A model generated the notes under the pieces. That model had not been told where the DNA came from and made no database searches. It was given only the letters and a program-made list of their open reading frames with translations. The translations under genes and the position numbers were made by a program. Shown here piece after piece: positions 7,204 to 10,931 of a stretch of 10,931 nucleotides of DNA; the first letter of the stretch is position 1, and each line of letters begins with the position of its first letter. The stretch is from RGIG1666 sp045595745 (GTDB taxonomy: Bacteria > Bacillota > Clostridia > UBA1381 > UBA9506), in assembly GCA_045595745.1 (NCBI GenBank), contig JAZOBB010000029.1, forward strand, positions 1 to 10,931, read 5' to 3'.

Positions 7204-7386
7204 TTATCTTCCTGCTTTTGGCTTAAATGTTTTACATTGTACTCCACACTGTTGAATAGGGTCGCATGTACATACCTCTATGCTAGAGGCTTCGCACTCG
7301 TTGGCCTCTCCATGATACTCACAGTTGGTTACGGTACACATAATGCCCGCTAATGCCTTATCTGTTTTTCTTGCATTTGACATCAT
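7204..7386 (-). CDS. DUF1540 cysteine-rich small protein
   Basis: A 60-residue protein with seven cysteines (C17, C22, C31, C39, C41, C47, C51). The pattern I-x-C-x-V-x-x-C-x-Y, C-x-A-x-x-I-x-V and a final C-x-x-x-C-x-T-F matches the DUF1540 family, small Cys-rich proteins common in Firmicutes. The cysteine spacing suggests metal binding or disulfides, but the role is not established. AAAGGAGG precedes two adjacent ATG codons (7386 and 7383); 7383 has slightly better spacing, so the true start is uncertain by one codon. It is 60 bp downstream of the lipoprotein gene and has its own possible promoter and a strong terminator. Confidence 0.9.
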   Translation of the reverse strand: MMSNARKTDKALAGIMCTVTNCEYHGEANECEASSIEVCTCDPIQQCGVQCKTFKPKAGR

Positions 7387-7413
7387 TAATTCCTCCTTTT
7401 GTTTTAGTTATAG

Positions 7414-7440
7414 TTTGTACAGCATTTTTTTGTTTATTCT
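7414..7440 (-). promoter_or_regulatory. Possible sigma-G-like (forespore) promoter ahead of the DUF1540 gene
   Basis: On the minus strand AGAATA, a 17-base spacer and CAAACTA approximate the Bacillus sigma-G consensus TGHATA / CATAMTA (five of six and six of seven matches). It sits about 30 bases before the start codon. In AT-rich DNA such matches arise by chance, so this is a weak call. Confidence 0.3.
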
Positions 7441-7446
7441 CATATA

Positions 7447-8196
7447 TCATCTGCTTTTAAATATTTTGTTTAAATTGTCCCGCAATACTCCCACCTTCAT
7501 TCTTATTAACCGTCCGTCAGAATATACAGTAGCCTTACTTATAGACTCAATACTTTTTTGCATCTGTTCTAACTCTTTATAAGGTATATCAGTTGATTCT
7601 CCAACCTCTTTAAGGACAGACTTTGTTAAATCTATCGCAAAATCAAGCTCTGCTTTACTTTCAGATTCTATCTCAAGTAAATTAAGACAGTACTCTAATC
7701 TTAAAATACATGCTCTCTTACTGCCTGCATAATGCTCAGAAATGGCACCTATAATATATATGCCGTCATTTATTGCACGCATTGTTTCCGTGTCGTTTTT
7801 TTGGTTTAATTGGTGAGCAAGTCTGTTTACAGTTGAATCTAAACCATTTATCAGTTCGCTATCGACACCATCTTCTGAAAGAGTAAGCCTAATATTTTCC
7901 ATAGATTTTAAACATTCTTTTAAATAATAATAACTTTTGTCGAAATTTTTAAGTGTATTCTCTACATTATCAAAAGATAGCGAAAAACCTGCAGATGCTT
8001 GAATTGCTTTTTCCTCGAGCTCTTCATCAGGCAACACTTCTCCGTTTTTATTTGCTGTTTTTATTCTGTATATGGCAGAAAAATGATTTTTTATCAGTTT
8101 AAGTTCTGCAGGCATTTGTTCTTTATCATTACTTCTGGCTGAGCACGAACATAATAAAATTACGGCTGTTAAAATTGGCAAAATCCATTTTTTCAT
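7447..8196 (-). CDS. Putative helical lipoprotein, unknown function
   Basis: A 249-residue protein starting MKKWILPILTAVILLCSCS. The hydrophobic stretch plus LCSC gives a lipobox with C18 as the likely lipidated cysteine (C16 is an alternative), so it should be anchored on the outer face of the cytoplasmic membrane. The rest is polar and appears mostly alpha-helical, with several amphipathic stretches (for example 75-95 FDNVENTLKNFDKSYYYL and 165-215), suggesting a helical bundle. I do not recognise the family. AGAGGTGAG precedes the ATG. It is transcribed away from the nfeD-SPFH operon across a 129-bp gap and toward the DUF1540 gene, with which it may share a transcript. Confidence 0.8.
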   Translation of the reverse strand: MKKWILPILTAVILLCSCSARSNDKEQMPAELKLIKNHFSAIYRIKTANKNGEVLPDEELEEKAIQASAGFSLSFDNVENTLKNFDKSYYYLKECLKSMENIRLTLSEDGVDSELINGLDSTVNRLAHQLNQKNDTETMRAINDGIYIIGAISEHYAGSKRACILRLEYCLNLLEIESESKAELDFAIDLTKSVLKEVGESTDIPYKELEQMQKSIESISKATVYSDGRLIRMKVGVLRDNLNKIFKSR

Positions 8197-8276
8197 TCAC
8201 ACTCACCTCTTAATTGAGTTTAACCGAATGCCTTTGTTTGAATACATAAAAAATGCTGGTATTTTTTTATATTGTG

Positions 8277-8285
8277 TGATATAAT
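8277..8285 (+). promoter_or_regulatory. Extended -10 promoter of the nfeD-SPFH operon
   Basis: TGA-TATAAT is a perfect -10 hexamer with the TGn extension, 40 bases upstream of the nfeD ATG. The -35 region (CTGGTA near 8256) is poor, which is tolerated by extended -10 promoters. It lies in the divergent gap shared with the lipoprotein gene. Confidence 0.5.
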
Positions 8286-8325
8286 TAATATATACTCTTA
8301 TCTCTATATGAAAGGAGAGATTTTT

Positions 8326-8793
8326 ATGTGGGAAACTTTTTTTACAAATGCCGCTGCCATAGTATGGTTGATTTTAGCAATCGCATTTTTTGTTGCCGAA
8401 GCACTAAGCACAACCCTAATTTCAATATGGTTTGCCTTTGGTGCAATTTTATCCATGATTGCAGCAGTTTTCGGCGGTGCTGTATGGCTGCAGATATTAA
8501 TTTTCATTGCCGCATCAGGGATTTTAGTTTTGGCTACAAAACCGTTGTCTGAAAAGTTGGTTAACAAAAAAGCTGAAAAAACCAATGCAGACAGGGTTAT
8601 AGGTCAGCAGGCGATTGTTACGCAAACGATTAACAATCAGGTAGCACAAGGTCAAGTTCGTGTTTTAGAGCAATTCTGGACTGCACGTTCCGAAAGCGGT
8701 GAAATAATTAACGAAAATGAATACGTAATAGTAAAAGACATTCAAGGTGTAAAGCTGATTGTAGAATCAGTAAATAATATTAAGGAGGATTAA
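8326..8793 (+). CDS. NfeD family membrane protein (short form)
   Basis: A 155-residue protein with three hydrophobic segments (about 8-27, 29-49, 52-71) followed by a cytosolic OB-fold domain (about 88-150: RVIGQQAIV, GQVRV, WTARS, VIVKDIQGVKLIVE), the standard layout of short NfeD proteins without the ClpP-like protease domain. I chose ATG 8326 because AAAGGAG (8311-8317) lies eight bases upstream; the frame is open further upstream but without a ribosome site. NfeD proteins partner with SPFH proteins in membrane microdomains, and the next gene is an SPFH protein starting four bases after this stop. This matches the known NfeD/stomatin gene pairing (E. coli ybbJ-qmcA). Confidence 0.93.
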   Translation: MWETFFTNAAAIVWLILAIAFFVAEALSTTLISIWFAFGAILSMIAAVFGGAVWLQILIFIAASGILVLATKPLSEKLVNKKAEKTNADRVIGQQAIVTQTINNQVAQGQVRVLEQFWTARSESGEIINENEYVIVKDIQGVKLIVESVNNIKED

Positions 8794-8797
8794 AGCT

Positions 8798-9691
8798 ATG
8801 TTATACTTTTTTCTTGCTATTGTAGCTATTGCAATTTTTCTTTTAATTACAAACATTAAAATCGTTCCACAGGCAAGTGCATTTGTAACAGAACGTCTGG
8901 GGGCATATAACCAAACCTGGAGCGTTGGACTTCACTTTAAAATTCCGTTTATTGACAGAGTTGCTAAGGTTGTATCTTTAAAGGAGCAGGTTGTAGATTT
9001 TAAGCCTCAGCCGGTTATAACAAAAGATAACGTTACTATGCAAATAGACACCGTAGTGTTTTTTCAGATAACTGACCCTAAGCTGTTCACATACGGTGTT
9101 GACCATCCACTTTCAGCAATTGAAAATCTTACCGCTACAACCTTGCGTAACATAATCGGTGAGCTTGAGCTTGACCAGACACTTACGTCAAGAGATTTGA
9201 TAAACACCAAAATGCGTTCAATCTTAGATGAGGCAACTGACCCTTGGGGAATTAAAGTTAATCGTGTAGAGCTTAAAAATATTTTGCCGCCACGCGAAAT
9301 TCAAGATTCGATGGAACGCCAGATGAAAGCTGAACGTGAACGACGCGAATCTATACTTCGTGCCGAAGGTGAAAAACGTTCTGCAATATTAGTAGCCGAA
9401 GGTGAAAAGGAATCCGAAATTTTACGTGCAGAGGCTCAGCGAGTTGCACACATTAAAGAAGCAGAAGGTGAAGCGCAAGCCATTTTAGAGGTGCAAAATG
9501 CAATTGCTGAAGGTATTAAAATGATAAACGAAGCAAAGCCGTCAGAAGCCGTTGTTGCTCTTAAAAGCTTAGAAGCTTTTGAAAAAATTGCAGACGGCAA
9601 AGCAACAAAAATTATTATTCCTTCTGAAATTCAGGGATTGGCTGGACTTGCAACCTCGTTAAAGGAACTTATGAGCGACAAAACTGAATAG
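8798..9691 (+). CDS. SPFH domain (stomatin/prohibitin, QmcA-like) membrane protein
   Basis: A 297-residue protein with an N-terminal membrane anchor (about 1-20), an SPFH/band-7 domain (about 22-180: VPQASAFVTERLGAY, GLHFKIPFIDRV, LKEQVVDF, TKDNVTMQIDTVVFFQITDP, LRNIIGELELDQTLTSRD, WGIKVNRVELKNI-LPP) and a long charged coiled coil (about 165-235) with repeats of RAEGEK/EAEGEA. These are hallmark features of the stomatin/QmcA branch, which form ring or cage oligomers that organise membrane domains and modulate proteases such as FtsH. The AAGGAGGA site overlaps the 3' end of nfeD, so the two are translationally close. A strong terminator follows the stop. Confidence 0.96.
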   Translation: MLYFFLAIVAIAIFLLITNIKIVPQASAFVTERLGAYNQTWSVGLHFKIPFIDRVAKVVSLKEQVVDFKPQPVITKDNVTMQIDTVVFFQITDPKLFTYGVDHPLSAIENLTATTLRNIIGELELDQTLTSRDLINTKMRSILDEATDPWGIKVNRVELKNILPPREIQDSMERQMKAERERRESILRAEGEKRSAILVAEGEKESEILRAEAQRVAHIKEAEGEAQAILEVQNAIAEGIKMINEAKPSEAVVALKSLEAFEKIADGKATKIIIPSEIQGLAGLATSLKELMSDKTE

Positions 9692-9704
9692 AAACAATAG
9701 ATAT

Positions 9705-9750
9705 AAAAATGCGATTTCTGTGGTTCTTTAATTACAGAAATCGCATTTTT
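9705..9750 (+). terminator. Rho-independent terminator of the nfeD-SPFH operon
   Basis: A perfect 17-bp stem, AAAAATGCGATTTCTGT (9705-9721) with ACAGAAATCGCATTTTT (9734-9750), has a 12-base loop. It continues into TATTTTT, 14 bases after the SPFH stop. The A-rich 5' arm could let it act on the other strand too. Confidence 0.9.
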
Positions 9751-9761
9751 TATTTTTGCAA

Positions 9762-9790
9762 GTAACATTATAATCACATTAACATATAAT
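9762..9790 (+). promoter_or_regulatory. Candidate promoter for the cwlJ-gerQ pair (sigma-A or sigma-E-like)
   Basis: GTAACA (9762-9767), 17 bases, then TATAAT (9785-9790) gives a sigma-A reading with a weak -35. The same bases read as GTAACATT, 13 bases, CATATAAT loosely resemble the mother-cell sigma-E pattern, which controls cwlJ in Bacillus subtilis. The sequence alone does not decide between them. Confidence 0.4.
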
Positions 9791-9821
9791 GTAATTGTCA
9801 GCAAATTGCGGAGGTGAAAAA

Positions 9822-10256
9822 ATGTCCGATCAAGAATTACTGGCAAAGCTGATTAAATGTGAAGCAGGAGGCGAAGGCGATAACGGAATGCGTGCAGTCG
9901 CATCTGTGGTGATGAATAGAGTTTATGCACCCGGCGGCGAATATGCACGAGTCGGTCAGGGCAGCATACGTAGAATAATTTTTCAACCAAGGCAGTTCGT
10001 ATGCGCCTCCGAAACAGAAGGTGGCAGATACAATGCTCAAAATCTGTTCAATATGAATCCCGAGCAAATACATTGGGATATTGCCGCGTGGGCAATTGCG
10101 GGCAACAGACTAAGTCCATTGGGGCAGGCTTTGTGGTTTTATAATCCATATACAGCTTCATGCCGTCAAAATTTCCCGGGAGCGACAGGTATTTTTGTCA
10201 CCAAAATCGGCAAGCACTGTTTTTACAATCCGACAGATTTATATTTTAGAACATAA
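9822..10256 (+). CDS. cwlJ: Spore cortex-lytic hydrolase, CwlJ/SleB type
   Basis: A 144-residue protein covering just the SleB/CwlJ catalytic domain (Hydrolase_2 family). Visible signatures are KCEAGGEGDNGMRAVASVVMNRV (from K12; E14 is in the position of the conserved glutamate), FQPRQF (54-59), WAIAG (90-94), ALWFYNP (103-109) and FPG...IGKHCFYNP towards the end. The enzyme acts on spore cortex peptidoglycan during germination. There is no signal peptide and no peptidoglycan-binding domain, which favours CwlJ (made in the mother cell and placed in the coat) over exported SleB. ATG 9822 is chosen because GGAGGTG (9810-9816) is five bases upstream; the frame opens earlier at 9795 without such a site. 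The following gene resembles gerQ, the CwlJ partner. Confidence 0.93.
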   Translation: MSDQELLAKLIKCEAGGEGDNGMRAVASVVMNRVYAPGGEYARVGQGSIRRIIFQPRQFVCASETEGGRYNAQNLFNMNPEQIHWDIAAWAIAGNRLSPLGQALWFYNPYTASCRQNFPGATGIFVTKIGKHCFYNPTDLYFRT

Positions 10257-10280
10257 TATCAGAAAGGAACGGTGGTACAT

Positions 10281-10760
10281 ATGCCAAACGGTATGATGAA
10301 TGTTAATCCAAACACAAACGGACGAGCAAATGTAAATCCTTCAGACAGCGCAGGAGAAATTGCAGACCCACAAAGCAACACACAGGTATATTATGGTTCG
10401 TTCGCATCAATACTTGCTCAAAATTTAGGTCAGTATGTTGTTGTAGATTTTTTAATCGGCACAGACAGATTAGAAACACGTGAAGGTATTTTATATTCTT
10501 CCGGTATAAACTTTTTAAGTCTTTATGACCCTATAGACGACCGCTATATAGTATGCGACCTTTATGCAGTAAAATTTGTAACGTTTTATAATACCACAAC
10601 AGTACCTGCAAGTCGCTTAAGACAAAACGGAAGACTTGCGTTTGAAAACAGCAACGATGCATCTATGCAATCATGGTCAAATGATATGAGCACAAACAAC
10701 AACTATATGCAACAAGGTATGGGAATGAATTGGTCTCGCGGTAATATGCGCGGATATTGA
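10281..10760 (+). CDS. gerQ: Spore coat protein GerQ-like
   Basis: A 159-residue protein. Residues 1-35 are an Asn/Pro-rich disordered leader (NVNPNTNGRANVNPSDS). The core at about 37-105 (YYGSFASILAQNLGQYVVVDF, REGILYSSGINFLSLYDPIDDRYIVCDLYAVKFVTFY) matches the layout of GerQ, where a short helix is followed by a small beta domain with a 'G-x-I-x-x-x-G-x-x-x-x-x-x-x-D' pattern. The tail is Asn/Met/Gln-rich. GerQ keeps CwlJ in the spore coat in Bacillus and lies just downstream of cwlJ there, as here (24-bp gap). The start is ATG 10281, with AAAGGA at 10263-10268; a GTG at 10272 is too close to that site. Only one lysine (K98) is present, unlike the lysine-bearing N-terminus of Bacillus GerQ. 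Confidence 0.82.
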   Translation: MPNGMMNVNPNTNGRANVNPSDSAGEIADPQSNTQVYYGSFASILAQNLGQYVVVDFLIGTDRLETREGILYSSGINFLSLYDPIDDRYIVCDLYAVKFVTFYNTTTVPASRLRQNGRLAFENSNDASMQSWSNDMSTNNNYMQQGMGMNWSRGNMRGY

Positions 10761-10770
10761 TAAAACTAAA

Positions 10771-10792
10771 GGGTGTGACTTTTGTCACACCC
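10771..10792. terminator. Hairpin after gerQ, probable terminator
   Basis: GGGTGTGAC (10771-10779) pairs perfectly with GTCACACCC (10784-10792) across a TTTT loop. On the plus strand there is no T tract after it, but on the minus strand it runs into CCCTTTAGTTTTAT. It may therefore serve a minus-strand transcript entering from the right, or both directions. Confidence 0.5.
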
Positions 10793-10793
10793 T

Positions 10794-10822
10794 CAGTGTG
10801 TCGATAAACTATCGACACACTG
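10794..10822. repeat. Perfect 13-bp inverted repeat with three-base loop
   Basis: CAGTGTGTCGATA (10794-10806) and TATCGACACACTG (10810-10822) are exact reverse complements around AAC. The hairpin abuts the previous one by a single base and has no T tract, so it is not a standard terminator. Confidence 0.85.
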
Positions 10823-10847
10823 GCAGGCTTCGAAAAAGGAAGTTAGA

Positions 10848-10905
10848 TTTTACGAATTTGAATTCGTCGGCGTACGTTGGTACGGTAGAGTTCAAATTCG
10901 TAAAA
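10848..10905. repeat. Perfect 15-bp inverted repeat enclosing a second small hairpin
   Basis: TTTTACGAATTTGAA (10848-10862) and TTCAAATTCGTAAAA (10891-10905) are exact reverse complements. Inside them CGTAC (10871-10875) pairs with GTACG (10880-10884). The left arm can also fold on itself, ACGAAT (10852-10857) with ATTCGT (10862-10867), so two exclusive structures are possible. This is consistent with a dispersed palindromic element, but only one copy is in the window. Confidence 0.75.
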
Positions 10906-10931
10906 AGCAAGCAACCACGCGCTTTTTCAAT

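Noticed and set aside
7123..7353. Plus-strand open frame of 76 codons across the terminator and the DUF1540 gene
   Set aside because: It overlaps a strong terminator and a clear DUF1540 gene on the other strand, and lacks a ribosome site.

Overview
The window looks like a chromosomal segment from a low-GC, spore-forming Clostridia bacterium. The grounds are AT-rich DNA, strong AGGAGG-type ribosome binding sites, a CwlJ/GerQ spore-germination pair, a DUF1540 protein, and cohesin/dockerin-type surface proteins. A gut or anaerobic digester relative of the Oscillospirales is plausible, but the sequence does not fix the taxon.

Positions 1-4129 (minus strand) hold a three-gene unit that appears to share one sigma-A promoter at 4101-4129. 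In transcription order it encodes a secreted protein with an N-terminal cohesin-like domain and a C-terminal copper-amine-oxidase-N 'stalk' domain (4052-2991), a secreted protein ending in a two-repeat type I dockerin (2932-2096), and a large secreted protein with at least three ~185-residue modules joined by Pro/Glu-rich linkers (2061 to beyond position 1). The last one is cut by the window edge. Cohesin-like modules and a dockerin in one operon, with no enzyme in view, suggest a small cellulosome-like or other cell-surface assembly. This is the most interesting part of the window.

Positions 4173-7129 (minus strand) are a housekeeping operon: near-consensus promoter 7100-7129, rsmE (16S rRNA m3U1498 methyltransferase, TTG start), a four-helix membrane protein, glyA (serine hydroxymethyltransferase), and an 80-residue membrane protein, ending at a strong hairpin terminator at 4173-4200.

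Positions 7166-8196 (minus strand) carry an unrecognised helical lipoprotein and then a cysteine-rich DUF1540 protein, closed by a strong terminator at 7166-7193. A possible sigma-G-like promoter precedes the DUF1540 gene.

Positions 8277-9750 (plus strand) are an NfeD-SPFH (stomatin/QmcA-like) membrane operon with its own promoter and a 17-bp-stem terminator. Positions 9762-10760 (plus strand) hold a CwlJ-type cortex hydrolase followed by a GerQ-like coat protein, the same order as in Bacillus. Positions 10771-10931 are a dense cluster of perfect inverted repeats that resembles a dispersed intergenic element.

No tRNA, rRNA, CRISPR array, insertion sequence or prophage gene was seen. No stretch over 300 bases lacks a gene.
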